Part shown: positions 1 to 7,586 of the stretch, in pieces
Layout: each line of letters starts with the position of its first letter
Position numbering within the stretch: the stretch's first letter is position 1
Assembly (NCBI RefSeq): GCF_001889405.1
Contig: NZ_CP017921.1
Coordinates: 1,254,057-1,318,056, forward strand
Origin: Methanohalophilus halophilus
GTDB taxonomy: Archaea; Halobacteriota; Methanosarcinia; Methanosarcinales; Methanosarcinaceae
Length of the DNA stretch: 64,000 bases
Direction of reading: 5' to 3'
Notes under the pieces: model-generated
Seen by the model: only the letters and a program-made list of their open reading frames with translations
The model's database searches: none
Told to the model about the DNA's origin: nothing
Position numbers and translations under genes: made by a program

Positions 1-266
1 ACTTTGCCTACATCTTCCACCTGTTCATCCGGTACATTCCAGATACACATGGCGTTGGCAGTTATGCCGATGGTACGATGGCCAATTGATGCACCAAAAC
101 GACGTATGATTCCCTGGCTTTGCATTTCCTTTAGCCGATCTACAATTTCCTGTTCACTTAATCCCGTTTCTTCTGCGATTTTCTTGAATGGGGAATGGGT
201 ATATTCGATTCCGTGTTGTGTTACTTCCAGGATTTTACGGGAAAGAGGATCAAGCTTATCGGACAT
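1..266 (-). CDS. ahbB: Siroheme decarboxylase subunit (AhbA/AhbB family), 3' part beyond left edge
   Basis: The first 88 codons of a gene running off the left edge on the minus strand. The protein begins MSDKLDPLSRKILEVTQHG and continues with an Lrp/AsnC-type winged helix ending in GIIRRFGASIGHR. The RRxG...R pattern after the helix-turn-helix is typical of siroheme decarboxylases, which pair as AhbA and AhbB and convert siroheme to 12,18-didecarboxysiroheme in the archaeal haem pathway. The ATG at 266 overlaps the end of the upstream paralogue by 11 bases, so the two are translationally coupled. It could be mistaken for a transcription regulator, but the tandem paralogue pair near ahbD argues for the enzyme. 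Assignment of A versus B follows gene order only. Confidence 0.8.
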   Translation of the reverse strand, partial: MSDKLDPLSRKILEVTQHGIEYTHSPFKKIAEETGLSEQEIVDRLKEMQSQGIIRRFGASIGHRTIGITANAMCIWNVPDEQVEDVGK

Positions 267-711
267 CGAATTTCACCCCTATCTTGAAAAGACGTTTTGT
301 GGGTAAATCCAGTATAGGACATCCGGTTTCATCTACAATCTGCCTGATTATGGTGTCGAGGCGTTCACGATCTGCTGCAGATATGGTAAACCATATATTA
401 TACTCCGCCGGGCGCAAATAGTTGTGAGAGACTTCCGGATGTTTATTAATGATTTCTCCAATCTCATGGGTTTGTGAATAGGGGGCTTTCAGGGCTATGA
501 GGGTACTTGTCCCCCCGATCTTGCGGGTATTTATTATAGGACCAATGCGCCTCACGGCTCCCCGATTATTGAGTCTCTGCAGTCTTTTTAGCAATTCCTC
601 TTCAGGAATATCTATCCTTTCAGCCAGTACTTCATAGGGATTAACGGAAAGGGGAAATTCAAGCTGGATCTCATTCAATATCCTTTTGTCCATTTCATCA
701 AGCCGGATCAT
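256..711 (-). CDS. ahbA: Siroheme decarboxylase subunit (AhbA/AhbB family)
   Basis: 151 residues: an N-terminal Lrp/AsnC-like winged helix (about 1-60, starting MIRLDEMDKRILNEIQLEF), then an RAM-like alpha/beta domain with RRIGPIINTRKIGG and a C-terminal GCPILDLPTKR segment. This is the usual length and layout of the AhbA/AhbB siroheme decarboxylases, whose heterodimer removes two carboxyl groups from siroheme. The next gene downstream (1-266) is its paralogue and overlaps it by 11 bases. ahbD lies about 240 bases upstream on the same strand, so this is part of the alternative haem branch. The DNA-binding fold is thought to be vestigial in this family. The A/B label is a guess from order. Confidence 0.85.
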   Translation of the reverse strand: MIRLDEMDKRILNEIQLEFPLSVNPYEVLAERIDIPEEELLKRLQRLNNRGAVRRIGPIINTRKIGGTSTLIALKAPYSQTHEIGEIINKHPEVSHNYLRPAEYNIWFTISAADRERLDTIIRQIVDETGCPILDLPTKRLFKIGVKFDVR

Positions 712-724
712 GGGAACTCACATT

Positions 725-738
725 TATTCTTGAGAATA
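725..738. promoter_or_regulatory. Perfect 14-bp palindrome in the ahbA leader
   Basis: TATTCT-TG-AGAATA sits 14 bases upstream of the ahbA start codon. On the minus strand a TATA-like run (ATTATAAT, near 765-775) lies upstream, placing the palindrome close to the expected transcription start, a usual site for an archaeal repressor. It could be an operator for haem or iron control; no regulator is identified. Nothing else recognisable lies in the 712-954 gap. Confidence 0.4.
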
Positions 739-954
739 GAATAGGTTACGAGATGTAATCATGGATTATAATGTTTTCTTTCATATTATCTGGAATATTT
801 GCAATAATGGTATTTTATACGGCAATCCAGTCCTAAATTATAGATTCATAGGTGGAAACCATATTATATGCTCAAAACAGTGACAGAAGGCAATAAAGTA
901 CCGCATCTACTATAAAAAATAAAATGGGAATTTTCGCCCACTTAAAACCTGTTT

Positions 955-2016
955 TTATTTTTGGCGTGGATGATAGATACAATAAGGTTCTTCTTCCAGA
1001 TAATCCCCGGTTGCTGCATATGCCCGGGCACGGCACCCACCGCAAACATTCTTGTATTCACATTTGCCGCATTTTCCCTTTAGGAGACTGAAATCCCTGA
1101 GTTCATTGAACAAAGTTGAATTGTTCCATATTTCTCCGAAAGATTGCTGTCTTATATTGCCGGCAATTGCAGGAAGGTAGCCGCAGGGCTGCACATCCCC
1201 GGTACTTGAAACAAAACAAAAGGCAGTCCCTCCCAGACACCCTCTGCTCACAGCATCAAAGCCATGGGTTTTGATTGAAACTTCCACTCCTTCCTTTTCC
1301 GCACACTGGCGCATAATACGGAAATAATGGGGCGCACAGGTAGCTTTGAGTTCAAGGGAAGTATGCTTTTTCTGTTCATAGAACCAGTGCAGTATCCTTT
1401 CATACTCTGCCGGGGGTATCTCCTCATCTGCAAGGTTTTCCCCTCTGCCTGTAGGCACAAGCAGGAAAATATGGAGGGCTTCGGCTCCCAATGAAGTAGC
1501 CATTTTAAGGATACGTGGAATCTCTCCAAGATTTCTTTTGGTTATTGTAGTATTAATTTGAAAATCCATGCCTTCTGCTTTGAGGGCATCAATTCCCTCC
1601 ATGGCTTTGTCAAAGGCACCTTTAACTCCCCTGAACCCATCATGGGTTGCAGAGTCTGCCCCATCAAGACTTATACTGACCCTCTTTATTCCTGCTTCTT
1701 TGAGTTTTCTTACAGTTTCCCTGTCAAGGAGGGTGCCGTTTGTAGCAAGTACCACCCTGAGGCCTTTATTTGTGCCATAACGGGCAAGTTCATATACATC
1801 AGGGCGAACAAGTGGTTCACCTCCACTGAGAATTAATATTGGGGAACCAAAGGAAGCGACCTGGTCAATGAATGTTTTTGCCTCGAATGTGTCCAGTTCA
1901 CCAATAGCTTTTTCGTCGGTGGATGCACCTCTGCAATGCATGCATGAAAGGTTGCATCTGGATGTCAATTCCCAGGCAATTAATCTTGGAGGGTTGGGTT
2001 CTTCTGACATGGTCAT
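955..2016 (-). CDS. ahbD: Radical SAM haem synthase AhbD (Fe-coproporphyrin III decarboxylase)
   Basis: 353 residues. The radical SAM cluster motif is CNLSCMHCR (Cys21, 25, 28), followed by the glycine-rich SGGEPLVRPD. The C-terminal third is a cysteine-rich SPASM-type region (CLGG, QPCGYL, CGKCEYKNVCGGCRARA, PYC), giving enough ligands for an auxiliary 4Fe-4S cluster. AhbD performs the last step of the siroheme-dependent haem route, converting two propionates of Fe-coproporphyrin III to vinyl groups. The nearby ahbA/ahbB pair and divergent cytochrome c maturation genes support AhbD over AhbC or a peptide-modifying SPASM enzyme. A TTTAAATAA box near 2034-2046 suggests a leaderless transcript starting at the first ATG. 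Confidence 0.85.
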   Translation of the reverse strand: MTMSEEPNPPRLIAWELTSRCNLSCMHCRGASTDEKAIGELDTFEAKTFIDQVASFGSPILILSGGEPLVRPDVYELARYGTNKGLRVVLATNGTLLDRETVRKLKEAGIKRVSISLDGADSATHDGFRGVKGAFDKAMEGIDALKAEGMDFQINTTITKRNLGEIPRILKMATSLGAEALHIFLLVPTGRGENLADEEIPPAEYERILHWFYEQKKHTSLELKATCAPHYFRIMRQCAEKEGVEVSIKTHGFDAVSRGCLGGTAFCFVSSTGDVQPCGYLPAIAGNIRQQSFGEIWNNSTLFNELRDFSLLKGKCGKCEYKNVCGGCRARAYAATGDYLEEEPYCIYHPRQK

Positions 2017-2157
2017 ATCACAGTCATTTTAATTTATTTAAATAATGGTATACTGATTGTACCATTAATCAAATATATAGAATTGTTTGTCAGGACCGCA
2101 TGACACATATAAGAGATAGGTAATCTAGTTATTTGTAAATGGCTTGCGGTGTGAAAT

Positions 2158-2277
2158 ATGGATTCACTGAATACAGCATTTTTGATTGTTGTCATGGCAA
2201 TAGTTTCATATACAATATTCCTGATTCGAAAACGTTCACAGCTTCTTCGTGAATTTGAAAGGTTAAATCCTGAATGA
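2158..2277 (+). CDS. ccmD: CcmD-like 39-residue membrane protein
   Basis: A 39-codon gene, ATG at 2158 to TGA at 2275-2277, preceded by GGTGTGA. The product begins MDSLNTAFLIVVMAIVSYTI, a single transmembrane helix, followed by a basic and then amphipathic tail (IRKRSQLLREFERLN). Size, one N-terminal helix and charged cytoplasmic tail match CcmD, the small subunit that helps release holo-CcmE from the CcmABC haem export complex. It lies ten bases upstream of ccmE, which strongly supports the call because CcmD is too short to identify by sequence alone. A TATA-like ACATATAAG at about 2106 would serve both genes. Confidence 0.7.
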   Translation: MDSLNTAFLIVVMAIVSYTIFLIRKRSQLLREFERLNPE

Positions 2278-2287
2278 AGGGACATTG

Positions 2288-2668
2288 ATGGATAAAAAAC
2301 AAAAACAAATTCTTGCAGTTATTACAATACTTGCCTTTGCTATCCTGGGCCTATGGGGCATAGATACCGGCCAGACTTATTACATGGTATCAGAAATTAA
2401 GGAAAATATAGATGATTTTGGCGGGAATGATATCAACACAATGGGTGCTATCAGGCAAGGAACACTGGATGTAAAACCCGGTAATATAACTTTCATGCTT
2501 CAGGACATAGAGCAACCTGAAAAGTACATTGAAGTTGAATATACCGGTGACCTGCCACCCAATCTTGAAGAAGGTAAAGAACTGAGTATTGAAGGAAAAA
2601 TAGATAAACAGGGCAATCTCAAAGCGGAAAAAATTGTCATGGGTTGCCCTTCCAAGTACTCCGAATAA
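2288..2668 (+). CDS. ccmE: Cytochrome c maturation haem chaperone CcmE, CxxxY type
   Basis: 126 residues from the ATG at 2288, preceded by GAAGGG. One N-terminal membrane anchor (about 8-26) is followed by an OB-fold domain with IRQGTLDVKPGNITFML and YTGDLPPNLEEGKELSIEG. Classical CcmE binds haem covalently through the histidine of HxxxY; here the C-terminal motif is CPSKY, the cysteine variant (CxxxY) known from archaea and some sulfate reducers. The protein would carry haem on the outer face of the membrane for transfer to apocytochrome c by CcmF, which is not in the window. It forms an operon with ccmD and two downstream genes; haem synthesis genes are adjacent. Confidence 0.9.
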   Translation: MDKKQKQILAVITILAFAILGLWGIDTGQTYYMVSEIKENIDDFGGNDINTMGAIRQGTLDVKPGNITFMLQDIEQPEKYIEVEYTGDLPPNLEEGKELSIEGKIDKQGNLKAEKIVMGCPSKYSE

Positions 2669-2696
2669 TCTATGGCCATCTCAGAGAGGTTAATCG

Positions 2697-3575
2697 ATGG
2701 ATATTGAAAAATGGGATGAATGCCGGAGTATAAACAAAGCACTAATTGACTTTGTGGAAGAAATTGACAACGACTCTAAAATGAAGAAGGTAGTTGCTCA
2801 CATATGTCAATCCGGCGGGAAAAAAACACGTCCTGTGATCCTCCTGCTATCATCCCGGGTATGCGGCAGTGAAATTGAAAATACCCTTGATGCTGCCCTG
2901 GCAATTGAACTTATCCACTCCGCCTCCCTTATTCACGATGACCTGCTGGACAGGGGGGTGTTGAGAAGGGGATTTAAGACTGCCCATGAGGTATATGGTA
3001 CCGCTGCAGCAATGCTTGCGGGAGATTACCTGATATCCAAGTCAATTGAACTAATATCTTCATATGGCAAAGAAACAGGCACGGAATTTGGAAGGGCAGG
3101 TATGGAAATGGCCGAAGGCGAGGCCATGGATGTGGATTTGCTGGAAAAAAACAGTAAAAATCGTATCGAGTACTTTAATTGTATAGAAAAGAAGACCGCT
3201 TCACTTTTTGCTGCCTCTGCAGCAATGGGGGCCTATGTTGCAGGAGCAGACGAGGATACAGCTTCTAAACTCAGGCACTTTGGAAATAAACTCGGAACTG
3301 CCTATCAAATCGTTGATGATATGTTGGAATACACCAGTAAAGTAAACAACAAGGAATCAATACACATATCCCCTTCGCTGGTAGATATATACAGGCAGGA
3401 CATGGCGGATGCACAAGCAATAGAAAAAACCATGGAAGTGGTTGAACAACTTGTTTCTGAAGCACATGAAATAATCGATCAATTTCCGCCTTCACAATCT
3501 AGAAATAAATTACATGAGCTTACTAATTATGCCACAAAAGGTCTTTTCCCTGAAGTTGGAGCAAGGAAATGCTAA
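2697..3575 (+). CDS. Polyprenyl diphosphate synthase (trans-isoprenyl transferase)
   Basis: 292 residues of the IspA/GGPP synthase fold. It has GGKKTRPVILLL for diphosphate binding, the first aspartate-rich motif as DDLLD (in HSASLIHDDLLD), and the second as DDMLE, where the last aspartate of DDxxD is replaced by glutamate. The enzyme elongates an allylic diphosphate with isopentenyl diphosphate; chain length cannot be read reliably. RBS GAGAGGT precedes the ATG. It is 28 bases after ccmE and 12 bases before a radical SAM gene. In Methanosarcinaceae the obvious long-chain isoprenoids are archaeal lipids and methanophenazine; a place in membrane electron-carrier synthesis beside cytochrome genes is inference. 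Confidence 0.85.
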   Translation: MDIEKWDECRSINKALIDFVEEIDNDSKMKKVVAHICQSGGKKTRPVILLLSSRVCGSEIENTLDAALAIELIHSASLIHDDLLDRGVLRRGFKTAHEVYGTAAAMLAGDYLISKSIELISSYGKETGTEFGRAGMEMAEGEAMDVDLLEKNSKNRIEYFNCIEKKTASLFAASAAMGAYVAGADEDTASKLRHFGNKLGTAYQIVDDMLEYTSKVNNKESIHISPSLVDIYRQDMADAQAIEKTMEVVEQLVSEAHEIIDQFPPSQSRNKLHELTNYATKGLFPEVGARKC

Positions 3576-3587
3576 AAAGGTGAATTT

Positions 3588-4772
3588 ATGAGAGTATATG
3601 AAAAACCCATGATAAAAATTGATGCAAATGTGGAAAATGATAAAGTTGTACTCACCAGTGAGGGTCCCCTCTCCACCATTGCAAAACCCATTCTGAAACG
3701 TATTAACCGAATTTTTCAGGAAGAAAAGCCCATTACATTTAATGGTGAAAAGATTATATTTTCGACATGGGTCCCTCCAATTCCCAGCAATGCATTCAAC
3801 AGGATGATCAGTTCCCAGATTGCTGCCATCATGAAAAAACGTGTGCCTGACCAATTTTCAATAGCTATTACCGATAAATGTCCGAATAATTGTATCCACT
3901 GCGGAGCTGCGGGTTTCCTTACTGAGGAAGAATTAACTACCGACCAAATCAACAGTGCTATCGATCAATCCCTTGATCTTGGTGCCTACCTTATTTCTTT
4001 CGATGGTGGGGAAACAATGCTTCGAAAGGATCTTCCCGACATGGTGAGGGCAGTGGATAATGATAGGTGCATTGCAACCTGTTTCACTTCTGGTTTTGGC
4101 CTTACGCCTGACAGGGCTGCACGGTTGAAGGATGCGGGCATGTATGCCATGAGAATAAGCATAGACAGTCCATTCGAAAAGGAACATGACCGTATTCGTG
4201 GCAGGGATGGGGCATACAAAGACGCTATTGCGGGTATTAAGAATACCTTAGAAGCTGACATTATGGCAGATATGTTTGTAGTAGTGTCACCCGATAATAT
4301 CGATGACCTTGAAGATTTCTATGGTCTTGCTGCAGACATGGGCATGCAGGAGATGTCCATCTATGAGATCGTTGCTGTGGGTCGCTGGCTTGAACATGAA
4401 GATGAAGTCATCACCCAAAAGGACGTGAAGAGCATGGAGCGTTTCCAAAAACGGATGAACAGTGGAGCAGAGGGGCCACGTGTTACTTCATTCCCTTATT
4501 TTATGGGGCCGGATATGTTTGGTTGCTTTGCCGGAAGGCGATGGATGCATGCCACACCTGCAGGTGAGGTCATACCCTGCGCCTACACGCCCCTTTCATT
4601 TGGAAATATAAAGGAAGAAAGGCTTTCATCCATATGGGACAATATGGGCAAACACCGGGCATATCGTTCCAATTCTGATTATTGCATGATGAGGAATCCT
4701 GAATTCAGACAAAAATACATCCATACGATACCCAAAGATGAAATATTACCATATAAAATAAGAAATGAATGA
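3588..4772 (+). CDS. Radical SAM protein of unknown substrate
   Basis: 394 residues with an unusual N-terminal part of about 85 residues before the cluster motif CPNNCIHCG (Cys98, 102, 105). The core has ISFDGGETMLRKDLPD (the GGE motif) and RISIDSP. The C-terminal region has only three more cysteines (GCFAG, IPCAY, YCMM), so it is at most a reduced SPASM/twitch domain. It is the last gene of the ccmD-ccmE-prenyl synthase operon, 12 bases after the synthase, with AAGGTGA as ribosome site. I do not recognise a specific product; it is less like AhbC or AhbD than a separate methanogen family. A role in isoprenoid or quinone-like cofactor chemistry is suggested only by its neighbour. Confidence 0.7.
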   Translation: MRVYEKPMIKIDANVENDKVVLTSEGPLSTIAKPILKRINRIFQEEKPITFNGEKIIFSTWVPPIPSNAFNRMISSQIAAIMKKRVPDQFSIAITDKCPNNCIHCGAAGFLTEEELTTDQINSAIDQSLDLGAYLISFDGGETMLRKDLPDMVRAVDNDRCIATCFTSGFGLTPDRAARLKDAGMYAMRISIDSPFEKEHDRIRGRDGAYKDAIAGIKNTLEADIMADMFVVVSPDNIDDLEDFYGLAADMGMQEMSIYEIVAVGRWLEHEDEVITQKDVKSMERFQKRMNSGAEGPRVTSFPYFMGPDMFGCFAGRRWMHATPAGEVIPCAYTPLSFGNIKEERLSSIWDNMGKHRAYRSNSDYCMMRNPEFRQKYIHTIPKDEILPYKIRNE

Positions 4773-4850
4773 ATTCTATATTATATTTCTAAAAGTAGCC
4801 GTGTTTTTCATGAATAATTATTATAATCGGCAGATTGCGAACCGGTAAGA

Positions 4851-4883
4851 ACCGAATGGCTTATATGTAAAGTTGCTTATGGG
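4851..4883 (+). promoter_or_regulatory. Upstream promoter copy of the A-type ATP synthase operon
   Basis: The block starting ACCGAATGGCTTATATG and continuing to AGTTGCTTATGGG contains a BRE-like A-rich stretch and TATA box CTTATATG (4860-4867). It is repeated 104 bases downstream with matching spacing, which makes a duplicated promoter likely. Confidence 0.6.
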
Positions 4884-4954
4884 TACCTGCTGTTAACTTG
4901 AACTCCCTACACGAATGATTAAACATTATAATTGTTCAATAGCAATCACCTGAA

Positions 4955-4987
4955 ACCGAATAACTTATATGCGAGGTTGCTATAAGG
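4955..4987 (+). promoter_or_regulatory. Downstream promoter copy of the A-type ATP synthase operon
   Basis: Second copy of the block: ACCGAATAACTTATATG followed by AGGTTGCTATAAGG. The TATA box is CTTATATG (4964-4971). Transcription would start near 4992, leaving a leader of about 45 bases before ahaH. Confidence 0.65.
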
Positions 4988-5036
4988 GGCATAAAATCAC
5001 GCTGCTTAATAAATCACAGACGCGATGAGGATTCAC

Positions 5037-5363
5037 ATGGCCAAGGACAAAATCTTATCCGAGATAAAAGAAGCAGAACAAAGTGCTGCCAAAAAGGTGG
5101 AAGCAGGCCTGAAGGAGAAGGAGGACAAAATCGCCAGTGCCCGTGCAGAAGCCAGAGAAATAATTAAAGAGGCAGAATTAGATGCAGAAAAATCTGCAAA
5201 TAATGCACTTAAATCTGCACAGGAAGACCTCCAGAAAGAGCACGAAGAAATCGTCAGCAAAGGCAAAAAGGATGCAGAAAAGCTGATAAGCAACGCAGAA
5301 TCTAATGTTGATAAAGCTGTTGCAACGCTAGTGGAGGAATTCGAGAGGGCGATCTATGCTTAA
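5037..5363 (+). CDS. ahaH: A-type ATP synthase subunit H
   Basis: 108 residues, almost entirely charged alpha helix (MAKDKILSEIKEAEQSA..., repeated Ala/Lys/Glu). Subunit H forms the right-handed coiled-coil peripheral stalk with subunit E, linking the A1 head to subunit I. I place the start at the ATG at 5037 because AGGAT lies seven bases upstream; an ATG four codons earlier lacks this. First gene of the ten-gene aha operon; it overlaps ahaI by eight bases, implying coupled translation. Confidence 0.9.
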   Translation: MAKDKILSEIKEAEQSAAKKVEAGLKEKEDKIASARAEAREIIKEAELDAEKSANNALKSAQEDLQKEHEEIVSKGKKDAEKLISNAESNVDKAVATLVEEFERAIYA

Positions 5364-7290
5364 GCCAAAAAGTATGACCCGTGCTGTTATCGTCGGACAT
5401 AAAGAAGTCATGGATGAAACAGTAGACACACTACACGATATCAATATCTTCCATATTGAAGAATATAATGAAGAAGATTCTACTTTCAAGATAGGGAAAC
5501 CCTTTGAGAATGCAGGGGATGTTTCCAAAAAACTTGTTCAACTGAGGTCAATTTCTAGTTTCCTTGGTATCAAGCCAAAAGAAGTTCCAAAACAGGACAC
5601 AAATATTCTGTGGGCTGAACTCGATGAAAAACTGGCTCGCCTGGAAAATGAACTTGATGAAAAGACTGAAGAAAAGAACAGTTATGAAACACGGTTAAAA
5701 GAACTGGATTCCCTCAAAAAAGAACTGGAACCTTTTGTTTCAATCCCAATTGACCTTAAAAATTACAGAGGTTACGAGAGTCTATCTGTGTTTGCAGGTA
5801 CTGTAAAGGGAGATATTAGTTCTGAAATATCTGGAATTACTAATGATTATGAACTCGAATTTGATCCAAATACACTCACCATTGCTCTGTTTGTCAGGAA
5901 AGATAAAGAGGATCTCGTGGCGGAGATGTTGGCTGATTACGAGTTTCGTGAGATTCGTGTTCCCGATGTGGAAGGGGCACCTTCGGAGATAATTGCTGAT
6001 ATAGAAAGTGAAAGAAACACTATCAATGAGAAAATTACTTCACTTGAAAAGAGTATTTCTGACATAAAGGAACGTTATTCTGATTTCATACTTGCAAGTG
6101 ATGAAATTCTATCCATTGAATCCCAGAAATCCGAAGCACCCCTGAGGATTGCCACATCAGAGCATACTTTTGTAATCGACGGATGGGTTCCATCCGATGA
6201 GTACAACAAAATGACCCGGACACTCGAATCTTCTACTAATGGAAGAGTATTTGTTTCCAAGCAGGAGATTACAGAAGAGGAAGAGGAGGAAGTGCCGGTA
6301 GAGTATAATAACGCAGGGATCACAAAACCTTTCGAAACAATAATGAACCTTTACGCAAGGCCCAAATACAAAGAAATTGATCCAACTGCATTGATATTTA
6401 TCACTTTCCCACTGTTCTATGGAATGATACTTGGAGATATTGGTTACGCTCTAATTCTTCTGGGATTGGCATTTGGAGTTAAAAAATTGGTTAATTCCGA
6501 TGCAATAAAACCCCTGATGAATATATTGATATACTGTCAGGTATCGACCTTGATCTTTGGTGTTCTTTATGGAGAGTTTCTGGGATTCCCTCTTGCAAGC
6601 CTGCATGGGGCACATGGAATTGAACCCGGTCTTATAGCCGGATTCGAAACTATAAACCTATTCCAATCTCCAATCGGTGGGGAAATGATTACATACCCAA
6701 TACACAGAACACATCTGGTAATGACCCTTATCGTGCTTACGGCACTCATTGGTGTTGCTCACATAAACATGGGATATATCCTTGGTTTTATCAATGAGAA
6801 AAAGAAACACGGATTCAATGCAGCGATGCTTGAAAAGGGTAGCTGGATCGTGGTAGAGATTGGTATTGTGCTTGCAATTCTCGGATATGTAGGATACCTA
6901 CCAATTGCTGTAGGTGCCGCAATATTCGTGATAGGTTTCATAATGCTGATTAAAGGAGAAGGTATTAAAGGTCCCATTGAGTTACCCAGTTTGTTGAGTA
7001 ACTCCCTGTCATACACACGTTTGATAGCTGTGGGCCTTTCATCAATTTATATTGCATCCACTGTGAACCTTATCGCCTTTGAAATGATTTGGCCACAGGG
7101 AGGTATAGCAGCGGTATTTGCAATATTGGTATTCATATTCGGACATGCACTAAATACGGTCTTGAGCATAATCGCCCCCGGACTACATGCTTTGAGGCTT
7201 CAGTATGTCGAATTCTTTACTAAATTCTATGAAGGCGGGGGCAAAGAGTACAGCCCATTTGGATATATAAGAAAATACACGGAGGAATAA
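5356..7290 (+). CDS. ahaI: A-type ATP synthase subunit I (a)
   Basis: 644 residues. The N-terminal half (about 1-330) is soluble, with long coiled-coil stretches (LARLENELDEKTEEKNSY), and binds the H/E peripheral stalks. The C-terminal half has about eight transmembrane helices, with the essential arginine in the segment LSYTRLIAVGLSS that works against the c-ring glutamate during ion passage. Length is normal for archaeal subunit I. It overlaps ahaH by eight bases and precedes ahaK by four. Confidence 0.95.
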   Translation: MLKPKSMTRAVIVGHKEVMDETVDTLHDINIFHIEEYNEEDSTFKIGKPFENAGDVSKKLVQLRSISSFLGIKPKEVPKQDTNILWAELDEKLARLENELDEKTEEKNSYETRLKELDSLKKELEPFVSIPIDLKNYRGYESLSVFAGTVKGDISSEISGITNDYELEFDPNTLTIALFVRKDKEDLVAEMLADYEFREIRVPDVEGAPSEIIADIESERNTINEKITSLEKSISDIKERYSDFILASDEILSIESQKSEAPLRIATSEHTFVIDGWVPSDEYNKMTRTLESSTNGRVFVSKQEITEEEEEEVPVEYNNAGITKPFETIMNLYARPKYKEIDPTALIFITFPLFYGMILGDIGYALILLGLAFGVKKLVNSDAIKPLMNILIYCQVSTLIFGVLYGEFLGFPLASLHGAHGIEPGLIAGFETINLFQSPIGGEMITYPIHRTHLVMTLIVLTALIGVAHINMGYILGFINEKKKHGFNAAMLEKGSWIVVEIGIVLAILGYVGYLPIAVGAAIFVIGFIMLIKGEGIKGPIELPSLLSNSLSYTRLIAVGLSSIYIASTVNLIAFEMIWPQGGIAAVFAILVFIFGHALNTVLSIIAPGLHALRLQYVEFFTKFYEGGGKEYSPFGYIRKYTEE

Positions 7291-7294
7291 TATA

Positions 7295-7531
7295 ATGGTA
7301 GGAGAAGAAGCAATTACAATGATGGACCCAGCAGGACTTAAAGCAATTGGTGCAGGACTTGCAGTCGGACTTGCCGGACTTGGATCAGGACTTGCTGAAA
7401 AAGACATCGGTGCCGCTGCAGTAGGCGCAATGGCTGAAAACGAAGCCCTCTTCGGTAAAGGCCTTATTCTTACTGTAATTCCTGAGACCATCGTCATTTT
7501 CGGACTTGTTGTTGCACTGCTGATAAGCTAA
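7295..7531 (+). CDS. ahaK: A-type ATP synthase subunit K (c, rotor proteolipid)
   Basis: 78 residues forming one hairpin of two membrane helices: glycine-rich helix 1 (IGAGLAVGLAGLGSGLAE) and helix 2 (LILTVIPETIVIFGLVVALL). Glu64 in PET is the ion-binding carboxylate. The neighbouring threonine resembles the E-S/T pair seen in sodium-binding rings, but ion specificity cannot be settled by eye. This is the ordinary 8-kDa two-helix form, not the duplicated form of some methanogens. A stem-loop follows the stop codon (see 7542-7561), plausibly related to the need for several c copies per complex. Confidence 0.95.
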   Translation: MVGEEAITMMDPAGLKAIGAGLAVGLAGLGSGLAEKDIGAAAVGAMAENEALFGKGLILTVIPETIVIFGLVVALLIS

Positions 7532-7541
7532 GCGAAGTTTG

Positions 7542-7561
7542 AGAGCATTCAAAAATGCTCT
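7542..7561 (+). promoter_or_regulatory. Intercistronic stem-loop after ahaK
   Basis: AGAGCATT-CAAA-AATGCTCT gives a perfect eight-base-pair stem with a four-base loop, starting ten bases after the ahaK stop, followed by TAAATTCTTTTTAAGG leading to the ahaE ribosome site. It sits in the only sizeable gap (55 bases) of the operon. It could be a partial terminator, a processing site or a 3' stabiliser that raises c-subunit output. Confidence 0.6.
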
Positions 7562-7586
7562 TAAATTCTTTTTAAGGTGAGAGAGC

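Noticed and set aside
1-711. Lrp/AsnC-like pair as transcription regulators
   Set aside because: Two paralogues overlapping each other next to ahbD match siroheme decarboxylase subunits, and the sequence signatures agree.
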